Assembly (NCBI RefSeq): GCF_008973665.1
Contig: NZ_WACP01000011.1
Span: 186,001 to 250,000, forward strand
Reading direction: 5' to 3'
Source: Paenibacillus tengchongensis
GTDB lineage: Bacteria > Bacillota > Bacilli > Paenibacillales > Paenibacillaceae
DNA length: 64,000 nt
Below, piece by piece: positions 9,141-18,022 of the stretch (the first letter of the stretch is position 1; each line of letters starts with the position of its first letter). The notes under the pieces were generated by a model, which saw nothing but the letters and a program-made list of their open reading frames with translations, made no database searches and was not told the DNA's origin. The position numbers were made by a program, and so were the translations under genes.

Positions 9141-9311
9141 TCAGGTTTCATTTTTGGTCACATTGTTCAGGCTCGGCACATAATCGGCGGCTTTGCTGTC
9201 CTTTAAAGGCTCGGCTTCCTCCGTAAAATGTGCGGCGTCATAACGGTTATCTTTGCTGTCCGCATGGTTGTTGGCGCGGCTGTATTTGGCATCAGAATTA
9301 TTTTTAGGCAT
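9141..9311 (-). CDS. Small hydrophilic protein, 56 aa, unknown
   Basis: The ATG at 9309-9311 follows a strong GGAGGTGATAGCC ribosome binding site, which decides the start over an upstream in-frame ATG. The product is very polar, rich in Asn, Asp, Lys and Ala (MPKNNSDAKYSRANNHADSK), with no membrane segment and no cysteine. It resembles the small, spore-associated or stress-related hydrophilic proteins of Bacillales only in general character. No family is recognised. It has its own terminator. Confidence 0.7.
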   Translation of the reverse strand: MPKNNSDAKYSRANNHADSKDNRYDAAHFTEEAEPLKDSKAADYVPSLNNVTKNET

Positions 9312-9433
9312 GGCTATCACCTCCATTTGTCTTTCGTTAATATGAGAAGGAGGCGTGCGTTTTATGCCTGCCGGGCGGTGGACGGCTCTGTTATAATCAG
9401 GTGGATAAAATCCGATATGTGAGGTGACAACCC

Positions 9434-9970
9434 ATGCCGAATTCTGCGGACCGGAATCCTGTTATTATTGTTCCGTACGACCCCGTCTGGAAAAATGAGT
9501 TCCGGCGTATCCAAGCACGTATGTTGGAGATTGCCGGTGATCTTATTATTGCCGCTGAACATGTGGGCAGTACATCGGTGGAAGGGCTACCCGCTAAGCC
9601 TATTATTGATATTGACCTGGTGATGGAAAGCTATGACACTCTGCCTGTGATCATTGAGCGGCTGGGTCTACACGGCTATGTCCATGAGGGGAACATGGGC
9701 ATCGAAGGCCGCGAAGCGTTTCGCGCCACCAGGGATGACGGATTTATGCCATATCATCTTTATGTGTGTCCCAAGGACGGAAAAGGATACCTGGAGCACA
9801 TCGCTTTCCGCGATCACCTGCGTGATCACCCGGACGCCCGCGATGCTTACGGACAATTGAAGCTGGCCCTTGCGGAGCAGTTCCGGGAGGACAGAGAGGG
9901 CTATGGTTCTGCAAAGACTGCTTTTGTACAGGGAATTTTGCGTGAAGCCGGTTTATCAGAAGCTATTTAA
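9434..9970 (+). CDS. GrpB family (UPF0157) protein
   Basis: A 178-residue cytoplasmic protein with the family signature from the N-terminus: VPYDPVWKNEFRRIQ, then EHVGSTSVEGLPAKPIIDID, a nucleotidyltransferase-like fold, and later HLYVCPKDGKGYLEHIAFRDHL. UPF0157/GrpB proteins are often fused to dephospho-CoA kinase or stand alone. The catalytic role is not established. Length is normal, and the ATG is preceded by GAGGTGACAACC. It is transcribed alone, divergent from the small gene 9141-9311. Confidence 0.88.
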   Translation: MPNSADRNPVIIVPYDPVWKNEFRRIQARMLEIAGDLIIAAEHVGSTSVEGLPAKPIIDIDLVMESYDTLPVIIERLGLHGYVHEGNMGIEGREAFRATRDDGFMPYHLYVCPKDGKGYLEHIAFRDHLRDHPDARDAYGQLKLALAEQFREDREGYGSAKTAFVQGILREAGLSEAI

Positions 9971-9987
9971 TCTTCTTACAGCTCTCT

Positions 9988-11118
9988 TTACAGTACATTC
10001 CGCCAAAACTGATCATCCGAACGTTCATCCGGCAGCATGGCTTTATACTCGCTTACGCCTGCCGGTCCGCTGAAACCAAAGCTCCGCCAGTCATTCCGCC
10101 CCGGTGAGCCGAAGCAAATATGCGCCTCCCGCCCCGCATTGTCAAAGACCATCGACCAGAGCGTTCCGAACCCTTCGCTGTAATGATGGCAGCATACCCC
10201 GTCCGGTGCGGGCTGCCCCGCCAATTGCTTCATCAGAGCCACAGCTTCCTCGGCGCTTTCCAGACGGGAGAGAGCATAGGTGAGTGCGTCGTTTCTCGCC
10301 TTGGAGTTATTCATTATGTACGTATTATGCTGCAGCATGGCGGGAAGGGTATAGTGGTTGGCAGATACGGCCAGCTTGCACTCCCGGTCCGGAGAGGTAT
10401 GGATAAATTCCGCCGCAATCTGCGAGCCGGCAGCTTCAACCAAAGCCAGTTCACCCGTGCGGTCGGCTATGAGATAGTTACGGTAGTCGCAAATCGGGAT
10501 GCTGCTGATCAAGGTGACGGCCTCTTTCGTGCTCGTACACTGGTCGAGCAGTGCCCTAACGACTGCCGGGAAGACAAAGCCTTCCTCCGTCATTTCCGGC
10601 CGGATTCTTCCCGAGGTGGTCGTCACACTGAGACCCTCGTCGTTCATTCCGTCATACCTTCCGAATAGCTGCAGCGCAAAGCCGATATGCCGCGGTTTTC
10701 CCTTAATCCGGGTCGTGGTGAGCAGCAGCTGATTATAGGGCTCATCCTCCCAGCCATAGTCATAGGTCCGCATGTGATAGGTGCGTCCGCCCGCCGGTAA
10801 CTTAAAGTGAACTGCAGCCTGGCTGCAATGTCCTTGCGGCTGGAGATAAGAATAGTAGAAGACAACCTGCTCAGCTTTTACTGCAAGCTCGTCGGCAAAT
10901 CCCTGGATTTCCTGATTCAGTCCCGGATTGATTTGCTCGATGCGGGCCATGGCTTTGGCAATGGCACCTTCATGCAGCACCGGTCCGTTCATAAACGGAG
11001 AGGTCATAAACTGGACCAGCCGGTCATCTCCCTTGAAATAAGAGCCAAGCGCCCGGCCCGCCTCATAATGTGTTCCTTCTGTGATCATATGCCTGTACAC
11101 CGTTGTTCTTGTTTCCAT
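9988..11118 (-). CDS. C45-family peptidase / acyl-CoA:6-APA acyltransferase-like Ntn hydrolase
   Basis: A protein of about 376 residues from the ATG at 11116-11118, which follows AAGGAGCGG. The conserved GHCSQAAV (about residue 110) supplies the expected Cys of an N-terminal-nucleophile hydrolase. HMRTYDYGWED, LFGRYDGMNDEGLSV and NHYTLPAM are typical C45/linear-amide hydrolase blocks. Family members cleave or transfer acyl groups on linear amides (penicillin acyltransferase, choloylglycine hydrolase relatives). The physiological substrate is unknown. It converges on the GrpB gene, with 17 bases between the stops. Confidence 0.8.
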   Translation of the reverse strand: METRTTVYRHMITEGTHYEAGRALGSYFKGDDRLVQFMTSPFMNGPVLHEGAIAKAMARIEQINPGLNQEIQGFADELAVKAEQVVFYYSYLQPQGHCSQAAVHFKLPAGGRTYHMRTYDYGWEDEPYNQLLLTTTRIKGKPRHIGFALQLFGRYDGMNDEGLSVTTTSGRIRPEMTEEGFVFPAVVRALLDQCTSTKEAVTLISSIPICDYRNYLIADRTGELALVEAAGSQIAAEFIHTSPDRECKLAVSANHYTLPAMLQHNTYIMNNSKARNDALTYALSRLESAEEAVALMKQLAGQPAPDGVCCHHYSEGFGTLWSMVFDNAGREAHICFGSPGRNDWRSFGFSGPAGVSEYKAMLPDERSDDQFWRNVL

Positions 11119-11385
11119 CGCCGTTGTCCGCTCCTTCCGCATCATCACCCTGCGCAGAGTGATTTCATTATAGGCCGAGCGCTTTGGTGCAGGCAAAGCC
11201 GGAGAAGGGGGAAAGCGGGCGATCAGGTTAGAAGAGCGTTGGCTTTTGTCCCCCGGCAGTTCATTTTTGGCAGCAATGCCCTGACTTCCTTGTGTTTTGA
11301 GCGTTTTTATGGTAACTTATGGGTACAAATTTGGGATTCAAAAAGCGATTGCCGGGCAGTCTGCAGCCGGCTGTAAACATAGCAG

Positions 11386-11424
11386 AAAGCGGAGCAGGAA
11401 TGTACCCTTGCTCCGCTTTTATTT
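11386..11424. terminator. Terminator in the 321-base gap before the AlkZ-like gene
   Basis: AAAGCGGAGCA pairs with TGCTCCGCTTT and is followed by ATTTT on the plus strand. On the minus strand it lies just after the AlkZ-like gene's stop, so it probably ends that transcript. Nothing else is seen in 11119-11439. Confidence 0.75.
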
Positions 11425-11439
11425 TGCCGGAAACAGCTC

Positions 11440-12504
11440 TTATGTATGATTACTTGTCAACTCTTCGCCCATATACCGCTGCAGCGGGCTGTGTTCCCGG
11501 CTGTTCACACGGAAGATGGCCGCAAGGATCTCGTCTTGACGCGCGGCAGCTTCGTCTCCGGCCAGTTGAACCACGACATCCTCAAGTACATAAGGCCCGT
11601 TCTTGAAATGTCCCCATACCGCGCCTTTGAACTCGCCGTCAACCAGCAGGTACTGCAGAATGTCATAATGTGCATGCTTGTACAAGGTCTTGAGCCAGTG
11701 TTCATTCGATTTAACCAGAACATCATTGCGGTGGAGGGCAAAGACGCCATACAGGTTCTCCGTACCCCCAGGTTCTGTCAATTCTGTCAGATCATCGCTC
11801 AGGACGTAGCCCGCGCCGGTATCCACAAGCTCGCCGCTCCCGGTCAGCGCCGCCAGCGCAGCTTTGATGTCTTTGGCCGGCAATTTATAATAGGACTTGG
11901 CCATCTCAAGGTCGAACAGCGGCATCCGGTAAGCATACCGTTTCAGTATAATTAAGAGCGCCTCGTGGCGGGAGTATTTAACCGTATCCAGTTCAGGATA
12001 CATTCTAGCGAACAGTTCCCAGCCCCGGTCCCATTCGCCGTTATACTGATCTTCCACCACGAGGAATGCTTCCTGCAGGCGGTGCAGCACAGGCGTGATT
12101 TCCTTCACCAGCAGACCGGTCGTTTCCTTCATCGTCTGAATGTTTAGCGGTCCATTATCCGTAATCAGCTCAAGGAGCTTCGACTGTGCCTCCGTGGGAG
12201 CGTCCAGCGGCTTCCGGTACAATCCGGCGAACAGCTCCAGATCCTCCCGTTCAATCCACCCGAGATTACCGCCTTGAAACCGCCCCTTAACCAGCTCGCG
12301 TCTGAGCTGACGCTCGCGGTTATATTCCTTATCGTCGAAATCGGCCCGGAAGCTCAGGCTCGGCGGGTCGCCGAAGCCGCACCAATACACATTTTGCCCG
12401 GGAGAGAGATCGCGGTACAGATCGTCATATTCGTCTGCAGCAGCGGGAACCAGCAGATGTTGCCGCTTCATGCGCAGCCGGAGGGCCTGTTCGCTCAATA
12501 TCAT
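11440..12504 (-). CDS. AlkZ/YcaQ-like winged-helix DNA-binding protein (HTH_42)
   Basis: A protein of about 354 residues. The ATG at 12502-12504 is chosen because AGGAGG lies seven bases upstream. The opening (LSEQALRLRMKRQHLL) is typical of winged-helix proteins related to the interstrand-crosslink glycosylase AlkZ/YcaQ. Repeated winged-helix segments run to about residue 330. Family members unhook DNA crosslinks, but the catalytic Gln-x-Gln motif of true AlkZ is not obvious, so glycosylase activity is uncertain. No operon partner. Confidence 0.65.
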   Translation of the reverse strand: MILSEQALRLRMKRQHLLVPAAADEYDDLYRDLSPGQNVYWCGFGDPPSLSFRADFDDKEYNRERQLRRELVKGRFQGGNLGWIEREDLELFAGLYRKPLDAPTEAQSKLLELITDNGPLNIQTMKETTGLLVKEITPVLHRLQEAFLVVEDQYNGEWDRGWELFARMYPELDTVKYSRHEALLIILKRYAYRMPLFDLEMAKSYYKLPAKDIKAALAALTGSGELVDTGAGYVLSDDLTELTEPGGTENLYGVFALHRNDVLVKSNEHWLKTLYKHAHYDILQYLLVDGEFKGAVWGHFKNGPYVLEDVVVQLAGDEAAARQDEILAAIFRVNSREHSPLQRYMGEELTSNHT

Positions 12505-12715
12505 TCCATAACCTCCTGATAATGTCTGAAATCCATAGAAACAGTGTAGCAGCAAAACCCTGCGTTAACCAGTATCCGCACCCGGTTATGGGTCAGTAGC
12601 CCCGTGCAACTAAATATTTCAATGGGGGTAACATTTTTAACAGCTAAGGTTGTCGATAAATTGGTACAACTATTACGGGAGTTTGCTTTTATTACATACG
12701 TTTGGGGGAATGTTT

Positions 12716-13267
12716 GTGAAAAAGTTAACAAAGTCAGTGATGGTGGCGGGATTAGCGCTCGCGCTTGTGGGGATCGGCAACAGCGGGGTGCTGAACAATG
12801 TCAGTTCAGCCGCCAGTGCGCCGCTTAAAGTGGGCCGCGTGGAAGCAGCCGCTCATGGGACGAAATGCTTTACGGTAGCCGTTGCCGTGGTACAGAACGG
12901 GAAGATCGTTGCCGCCTCGCTCGATGATTATCAATTCCTCAGCACAGAAGTAGCAAAGGGAGTGCCCAATTCCGACAAGGATTTTGGACAGAATTATAAA
13001 GACCCGAACGTGGTGCTGGCCTCCAAGAAGGCCAATGCCAAATATTACAGCGAGCATATGAAAGAAGAGGCAGGATCTACAGTAAGCTATGACAAGAACC
13101 TGGCTGCCATTGAGAAATATGCCACAGGCAAGACGGTTAAGGAGCTCGAAGCCATTCTGGCGAAGAAGAGCATCTCGCAAATGGCCGACGCCGTCAGCGG
13201 GGCTACCCTGGTGGATACCAAAGGATACCTGACCGCGATTCTGAATGCCGCCAAAGCTGCCAAATAA
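12716..13267 (+). CDS. Secreted FMN-binding-like protein
   Basis: A GTG at 12716 follows GGGGGAA with good spacing; an ATG at 12710 is too close to that site. The product of about 183 residues begins with a signal peptide (KKLTKSVMVAGLALALVGIG) and a likely AxA cleavage region near residue 30. The C-terminal ADAVSGATLVDTKGYLTAIL resembles the SGAT segment where FMN-binding domains attach flavin covalently. The inferred location is the cell envelope. It is followed by a strong terminator. Partner and reaction unknown. Confidence 0.65.
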   Translation: MKKLTKSVMVAGLALALVGIGNSGVLNNVSSAASAPLKVGRVEAAAHGTKCFTVAVAVVQNGKIVAASLDDYQFLSTEVAKGVPNSDKDFGQNYKDPNVVLASKKANAKYYSEHMKEEAGSTVSYDKNLAAIEKYATGKTVKELEAILAKKSISQMADAVSGATLVDTKGYLTAILNAAKAAK

Positions 13268-13304
13268 GGCAGAGCAAATGAAGCGGCAGAACTTCCGCGC
13301 ACAC

Positions 13305-13333
13305 ACCCTTCACAAACCTGGTTTGTGAAGGGT
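13305..13333. terminator. Bidirectional terminator between 12716-13267 and 13359-13547
   Basis: A near-perfect hairpin: ACCCTTCACAAAC pairs with GTTTGTGAAGGGT across a three-base loop. It sits between convergent genes. Confidence 0.75.
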
Positions 13334-13358
13334 TCTATATTGGGTTTAGGGGCAGCCG

Positions 13359-13547
13359 TTACAGGTTCTTCAATCGTTTAATCGCCCAGGATGGGAAGGA
13401 GAACAGGCCTCTGCCCGTCTGTATGCTGTAATATCCCGGCCTGTCGCCAAGCAGGCATTGACCCTGATAGGTCTCCCCGCTGATTAAATGAACCTGAATC
13501 TTTGCCCCCGCATGAATGGCCTGCTGAAGCTTTGCATTATAGTCCAC
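13359..13547 (-). CDS. Small protein, possibly LSm/Hfq-like beta fold, 62 aa
   Basis: A basic 62-residue protein. The pattern KIQVHLISGETYQGQCLLGD, then YYSIQTGRGLFSFPSWAIK, matches the strand order and Gly-Asp turn of Sm-like beta barrels and of the YolD/DUF-type small RNA-binding proteins, but this is a shape argument only. No Hfq signature (NLD or KH motif) is present. It is preceded by a plausible ribosome binding site (GAGGAGATTACC). Function unknown. Confidence 0.55.
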   Translation of the reverse strand: MDYNAKLQQAIHAGAKIQVHLISGETYQGQCLLGDRPGYYSIQTGRGLFSFPSWAIKRLKNL

Positions 13548-13775
13548 GGTAATCTCCTCGAAATGGTATATCTATTGTAAATCCTTTTCAATAATGTACT
13601 TAAACCGTTTCCTTGGCTTTTTCACGCGAAATCATGAAATTGACAATATTGTAATCTATGCAGCCCTTTGCAAAGACTGGATTTGGAAAAACATAGTCTG
13701 TTTTCACTTATCTTGACCTAAAACTAACGGTATATACTGTGATTCATATCTGGCCGTAAATTACAGGTGGACAGG

Positions 13776-14363
13776 CTATTCCGGGACCGCCGGGCCGTTC
13801 CATATCCCAAGCTTGGCAGACCGTGCAGCTTGCTCCGCTTCTTGATATTGCTCTGTATAAAGATTGTCCGCCGGCGAGCCGGAGACCTTGGCATAGCCCC
13901 GCTTCAGCAGTTCTTCATTAATCAGCATCTCTCCAAAAAATACGGAAGCCGTCAGATTCCCTTGTTCATCCCGGACCGTAACATCGGTATCCAGCCCAAT
14001 CTGTTGTCCAGCCAGCAAGCTGCTTAAGTATTGCTCAGCACTATGATCCATGCTTGTACCGGAAAGGCCGGACTCGGGGACCTCAATCTGCAGCAGCTTA
14101 ATGGTTTCCGGGGTTCCGTCTTCCATACGGACCTGCAAGGTCTCTCCGTCAATGATGTTAAGAACTTCAGCGTCCAGCAGACCTGGACCGTAGGATCTGT
14201 AGCTATAGGTATCGATAACATAGGTATCAAGCACTTCAGTATAATCGTCAAGCTGGCTGCTTGGAGAATTCACTTCGTTAATGATGTAGTGAAAGCCTAT
14301 AAGACCAACGCCGATCAGGGCACAGCTGAACCCTATAAGAGCTGCCTTTTTCATTTTGGACAA
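13776..14363 (-). CDS. Membrane-anchored staphylococcal-nuclease-like protein, active-site residues altered
   Basis: A 195-residue protein. One N-terminal hydrophobic helix (residues 7-28) should anchor or export it. Residues about 65-190 follow the thermonuclease (SNase) fold: VLNIIDGETLQVRME, IKLLQIEVPES, then LLKRGYAKV. In active thermonucleases the equivalent segment has RL...D...PE and later a G-R pair. Here the first Arg is Lys, the Asp is Glu, and the second Arg position reads QGNLTASV. Nuclease activity is therefore doubtful. It may be a binding or regulatory derivative. It is transcribed alone. Confidence 0.7.
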   Translation of the reverse strand: MSKMKKAALIGFSCALIGVGLIGFHYIINEVNSPSSQLDDYTEVLDTYVIDTYSYRSYGPGLLDAEVLNIIDGETLQVRMEDGTPETIKLLQIEVPESGLSGTSMDHSAEQYLSSLLAGQQIGLDTDVTVRDEQGNLTASVFFGEMLINEELLKRGYAKVSGSPADNLYTEQYQEAEQAARSAKLGIWNGPAVPE

Positions 14364-14500
14364 TGGATTCTCTCCTTAGTGCACCGGACATTTTCTGCAC
14401 TCTGTGGATGCGCATAGAGGGCCGAGCTTCCAGTTTACAGCTTATTATAACTGTTCATCAATGAGATTGAACCCTGTCTACATAAAAATATATATGTGAG

Positions 14501-15370
14501 CTAGTTCAGCGTCTCCCGGCGCAGCCGGCTGCGGTAACCGCTTGGCGACAGCCCCGTGTATTTCCGGAACTGCTTCGAGAAATAGAGGGCATCATTGAAG
14601 CCGACTGAGGAGGCGATGCTGTCGATGGTCCACGAACCGTGCAGCAGCTCCTTCGCTTTGTCCATACGGATATGCAGGAGAAACTGCTTGGGGGACATGC
14701 CGGTCCGCTGTTTAAAAGCTTTGGAGAGATGCGCCCGGTGGTAGCCGAGCGTCGCCGCCATATGATCAATGCTGATCTGCCGGTGGAACTGCAGGGTGAG
14801 CCAGCGGATCGCCTGATCGATCTGGCGGTCGATGGCTTCCGGCAGCTGTCCCGGCGGGCCGGACAGAGCGCCCAGATTAGCCAAGGCAAGCTTATGCAGG
14901 ATCAGCCGGGCCCATCCTGAAGCCTCCAGGCTTTCAAGCTGGGGATAAGGGGATTGCCGGAAGGAGAGGCGCGTGTGCTCGTATAAGCGTTGCAGCCCGG
15001 CCAGATCTGCCGAGTGCAGCACCGGCTGCTCCTTGCTGATTCCGATGGCTTTCAGCAATCCGGATACCGCATCGCCTTGCAGTGCAATCCAGGCATAGCA
15101 CCAGGGCCTGGCCTGGTCCGCCTGGTAGCTGAAGAGCGAGCCCGGGAAGATGACGAAGGTATCGCCGGCCCGGCAGGGCCAAGGCGTGGCTTCGCTCTGG
15201 AACAGGCCTTCACCTTCCAGCACGGTATGGATCAGGTAATATTCATGAATGGACGGCCCGATCTTGTGGCCGGGCCGCGGCCGGGCTTCCCCGGCGAACA
15301 GCACTGTGAAATCCCGTTCATCCGGATGCAGATTAAACGCTTCGCGGAGCTGATAATGATCGATGCTCAT
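14501..15370 (-). CDS. AraC family transcriptional regulator
   Basis: A protein of about 289 residues. The ATG at 15368-15370 follows GGAGGATTCT. An N-terminal cupin-like sensing domain (about 1-170, with HEYYLIHTVLEGEG) precedes a C-terminal double helix-turn-helix (HRQISIDHMAATLGYHRAHL and TIDSIASSVGFNDALYFSK). Such regulators usually respond to sugars in Paenibacillus. No linked target gene is on the same strand, and the divergent neighbour is a GntR/ABC operon, so its target is unknown. Confidence 0.88.
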   Translation of the reverse strand: MSIDHYQLREAFNLHPDERDFTVLFAGEARPRPGHKIGPSIHEYYLIHTVLEGEGLFQSEATPWPCRAGDTFVIFPGSLFSYQADQARPWCYAWIALQGDAVSGLLKAIGISKEQPVLHSADLAGLQRLYEHTRLSFRQSPYPQLESLEASGWARLILHKLALANLGALSGPPGQLPEAIDRQIDQAIRWLTLQFHRQISIDHMAATLGYHRAHLSKAFKQRTGMSPKQFLLHIRMDKAKELLHGSWTIDSIASSVGFNDALYFSKQFRKYTGLSPSGYRSRLRRETLN

Positions 15371-15544
15371 AGAATCCTCCATGTGAAGTAACATATAGTA
15401 GGAGATTACTGCAGACCGCACAGAAATGCAACAAACCTCCATACGCTATGACCTTATTGTCCGGGAGAGCCGGGTGATGAATCGAATCTACAACCGCCTG
15501 TACCTTCCAGCAACGGGCTGCAGGCGGTTGACTTAACTATCCAT

Positions 15545-15569
15545 AATGTATATATTAGATATATACATT
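15545..15569. promoter_or_regulatory. Inverted repeat, likely operator of the GntR/YtrA regulator
   Basis: Ten-base arms AATGTATATA and TATATACATT are perfect inverted repeats separated by TTAGA, 36 bases before the GntR-type gene. YtrA-type regulators bind similar AT-rich repeats in their own promoters. Confidence 0.7.
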
Positions 15570-15589
15570 AAACACACTAATCACAAAGG

Positions 15590-15982
15590 ATGCGGACTAG
15601 AGGCATGAACCTATTGATATCGAGCACCTCCGGCGAACCGATTTATTCACAAATTGTCGGGCAGATCCGCCAAATGATTCTGCAGGGCGAGCTGGTGTCG
15701 GGAACACCGCTGCCGTCCATCCGCCAGCTGGCCAAGGAGCTGCAGATCAGTGTCATCACCTCCAAGCGGGCCTATGAGGAGCTGGAGCGGGAAGGGCTGA
15801 TTAATTCTGTCGTCGGGAAGGGTTCATTTGTCTCCGGTGCGGACCCTGAGTTTATCCGGGAACAGCGCCTGCGCGTGATGGAAGGCCGCTTGAAGGAAGT
15901 TATCGACGAGAGCCGGCTGCTGGGAATGGAGTATGACGAATTGGCGGAAATGCTGAAGCTGCTGTATGAGGAGGAAGCGTAA
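15590..15982 (+). CDS. GntR family regulator, YtrA subfamily
   Basis: A 130-residue (or 125 from the ATG at 15605) protein made of an N-terminal winged helix (SGEPIYSQIVGQIRQMILQG, then LPSIRQLAKELQISVITSKRAYEEL) and a short helical tail, the YtrA layout. It is the first gene of an operon with an ABC ATPase and a permease, and it ends directly at the next start (TAAATG). Repression of its own operon through the upstream inverted repeat, with relief by cell-wall or antibiotic stress, is the usual scheme for this subfamily and is inferred here. Confidence 0.9.
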   Translation: MRTRGMNLLISSTSGEPIYSQIVGQIRQMILQGELVSGTPLPSIRQLAKELQISVITSKRAYEELEREGLINSVVGKGSFVSGADPEFIREQRLRVMEGRLKEVIDESRLLGMEYDELAEMLKLLYEEEA

Positions 15983-16852
15983 ATGAGCCATTGTATTGAG
16001 ATGAGACAGGTTGGCAAGAGCTATGAGCGTTTTCAATTGCAGGGTGTGAATCTCGGCATCCAGGAAGGGTATATTACCGGCTTGATTGGCCCAAACGGGG
16101 CGGGGAAGACGACGCTTATCCGTATGATCATGGGCATGGTTCATCCGGACCAGGGAGAGGTGAAGCTGTTCGGAGAAGCCGGTCAGGAGCAGCTCTCCCG
16201 GAATAAGGCGCGCATCGGCTACGTTTCCGATGAGAATATCTTCTATGAGCAGCTTACAGTCAAGCAGATGAAGAAGATTCTCGCCCCGTTCTATGACCGC
16301 TGGAACGAGGATACATACCAGAAATATGAGGAGCGGTTCAAGCTGCCGCCGGGCAAGAAGATTAAAGACCTGTCCAAAGGGATGAAGATCAAGTTCTCGC
16401 TGGCGGTTGCGTTGTCGCACGGCGCCGATCTGCTGATCATGGACGAGCCGACCTCCGGCCTTGACCCTGTGTTCCGCCGTGAGCTGCTGGATCTGCTCAG
16501 CGAGCACATCCAGGATGAGCGGAAGTCGATTCTGTTCTCCACTCATAACACCACCGATCTGGACCGGATTGCCGACTACATTGTCTTCCTGAATGAGGGG
16601 CGCATCGTCTTTAATGAAATGAAGGAGGTGCTGTCCGAACAATACCTGCTGGTGAAGGGCGGCAAGGAGCTGCTGGACCGCGATGTGCGGCGATTATTCG
16701 TGGGGATCCGCGAGAATGCCCATGGCTTTGAGGGGCTCGTGAAGGACCGGGCCGCTGCGCAGCGGTATTTTCAGGACAACGGCATTTGTGAGACGCCTAC
16801 GCTTGAAGAAATCATGTATTTTACCGTAAAAGGAAGTGGCGCTCATGTCTAA
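15983..16852 (+). CDS. ABC transporter ATP-binding protein
   Basis: A 289-residue ATPase with Walker A GPNGAGKTT (about 36-44), a variant signature region LSKGMKIKFSLAVALS, Walker B DLLIMDEPTSGLDP, and an H-loop in FSTHNTTDL. It resembles the YtrB/bacitracin-type exporter ATPases regulated by GntR proteins. It follows the regulator without a gap and overlaps the permease start by eight bases. It probably powers export or membrane remodelling with the next gene's product. Confidence 0.92.
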   Translation: MSHCIEMRQVGKSYERFQLQGVNLGIQEGYITGLIGPNGAGKTTLIRMIMGMVHPDQGEVKLFGEAGQEQLSRNKARIGYVSDENIFYEQLTVKQMKKILAPFYDRWNEDTYQKYEERFKLPPGKKIKDLSKGMKIKFSLAVALSHGADLLIMDEPTSGLDPVFRRELLDLLSEHIQDERKSILFSTHNTTDLDRIADYIVFLNEGRIVFNEMKEVLSEQYLLVKGGKELLDRDVRRLFVGIRENAHGFEGLVKDRAAAQRYFQDNGICETPTLEEIMYFTVKGSGAHV

Positions 16853-17483
16853 CACATTTCACCTGATCCGCAAAGACTTTGTGCTGATCCAGAAAATGCT
16901 GCTGCTCTTTATCCCCTATTACTTGATCATGGGATATACGTTAATGGACCAATATACGATGTTTACGCTGTTCCCGGCGATGCTGCTGCTTGTCAATGGC
17001 TGTACGCTGGACGTGCAGCAGAACAATCAGCGTTTTCTGGTCAGCCTGCCCTTGAAGCGGCAGGATCTGGTGAAGGCCAAGTATATGGCGCTCGTCCCTT
17101 ACGCGTTGTTCAGCTTCGGCTGTACACTTGTCCTGTACGCCGCCGCTTATGCAATCGGCAGGGTAGATACACCGCCGGCCTGGCGGGAGATTGCCTTAAT
17201 GCTACTATTCTTTTTCGTACTGGCTTCGTTTTATTTACCGCTGCACTACTGGCTGGGGCAAAAGGGGACACAGATCGTTAATTTTATCTTTATCATGCTG
17301 ATTATGCTGAATGTTTCCGCCTTTCATCAATTGCTGGAATGGTTTCCTGCGGCGGGTAAATGGATATCGACAGGTTCAGCGGAGAGCTTCCTGCCGGTTC
17401 TGCTGCTGACCTTGGGCTGTATGATCCTGGTGTATTCCTCTTATTTGCTCTCTTCACGCATCTTTAGCAGTAAAGATATTTAA
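16845..17483 (+). CDS. ABC-2 type permease
   Basis: A 212-residue membrane protein from the ATG at 16845 with six predicted helices (for example MLLLFIPYYLIMGYTL and AFHQLLEWFP). The conserved early segment LDVQQNNQRFLVSLPLKRQDLVKAKY is typical of ABC-2 permeases paired with YtrA-type regulators. It overlaps the ATPase gene by eight bases, so the two are co-translated. The substrate is unknown; peptide antibiotics or lipid intermediates are the likeliest candidates. Confidence 0.87.
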   Translation: MSNTFHLIRKDFVLIQKMLLLFIPYYLIMGYTLMDQYTMFTLFPAMLLLVNGCTLDVQQNNQRFLVSLPLKRQDLVKAKYMALVPYALFSFGCTLVLYAAAYAIGRVDTPPAWREIALMLLFFFVLASFYLPLHYWLGQKGTQIVNFIFIMLIMLNVSAFHQLLEWFPAAGKWISTGSAESFLPVLLLTLGCMILVYSSYLLSSRIFSSKDI

Positions 17484-17592
17484 CGGCCATGCAAGAGGGT
17501 TTTCCTTACCGTAAGACCATGCACAATATCATATCCTGACGCCCGAAAGTATGATATTTTAGACGAAATTTCAAACCCTAGGGGGCGTGTCC

Positions 17593-17937
17593 ATGATTAC
17601 TCCGCATAATCTCGAAGATTATTATGTTGTCATCGGCAGACTGAAGCAGCGGTATTTATCGGAGTCATTTGCCGAAGACCTCCCGGCATTTGCCTCGCAT
17701 GCCGAGGCGGCGGATTGGTTTCAGGGGCTGTTCGGCGAGTCTTTTGTCTTTGTCGAAGAGATGGAGGCAGCGGGTGCGGAAAGCTATTATTTATACGACA
17801 TCATCCATGACCGTGACATCTGGGAGCGCAGGGAACGGGATATCCGTGAGAATGGCACTGCCTCGGGGCCAGGGATGCTGCTGTGCGCGCAAAGAGTGGA
17901 CATTTATGAAGACGGTTCTGTGCAGCTGGCCTTTTAG
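17593..17937 (+). CDS. Hypothetical acidic protein, 114 aa
   Basis: The ATG at 17593 follows GGGGGCG by six bases and is preferred over the GTG six bases upstream. The product is acidic and soluble, with FAEDLPAFASHAEAADWFQG and a run of charged residues (HDRDIWERRERDIREN). It has no cysteine pair, signal peptide or membrane segment. No family is recognised. It stands alone before a hairpin. Confidence 0.6.
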   Translation: MITPHNLEDYYVVIGRLKQRYLSESFAEDLPAFASHAEAADWFQGLFGESFVFVEEMEAAGAESYYLYDIIHDRDIWERRERDIRENGTASGPGMLLCAQRVDIYEDGSVQLAF

Positions 17938-17949
17938 CCCCGAGAAAGC

Positions 17950-17997
17950 CCAAAGACTCGTACAACCGGGAGCCGTCCCTGTCGTGCGAGTCTTTGG
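17950..17997. terminator. Hairpin between convergent genes, possible terminator
   Basis: CCAAAGACTCG pairs with CGAGTCTTTGG across a 26-base loop. T runs are weak on both strands, so termination is plausible rather than certain. Confidence 0.5.
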
Positions 17998-18022
17998 TTA
18001 TCCGGTCATTGATGCTTAGTGC

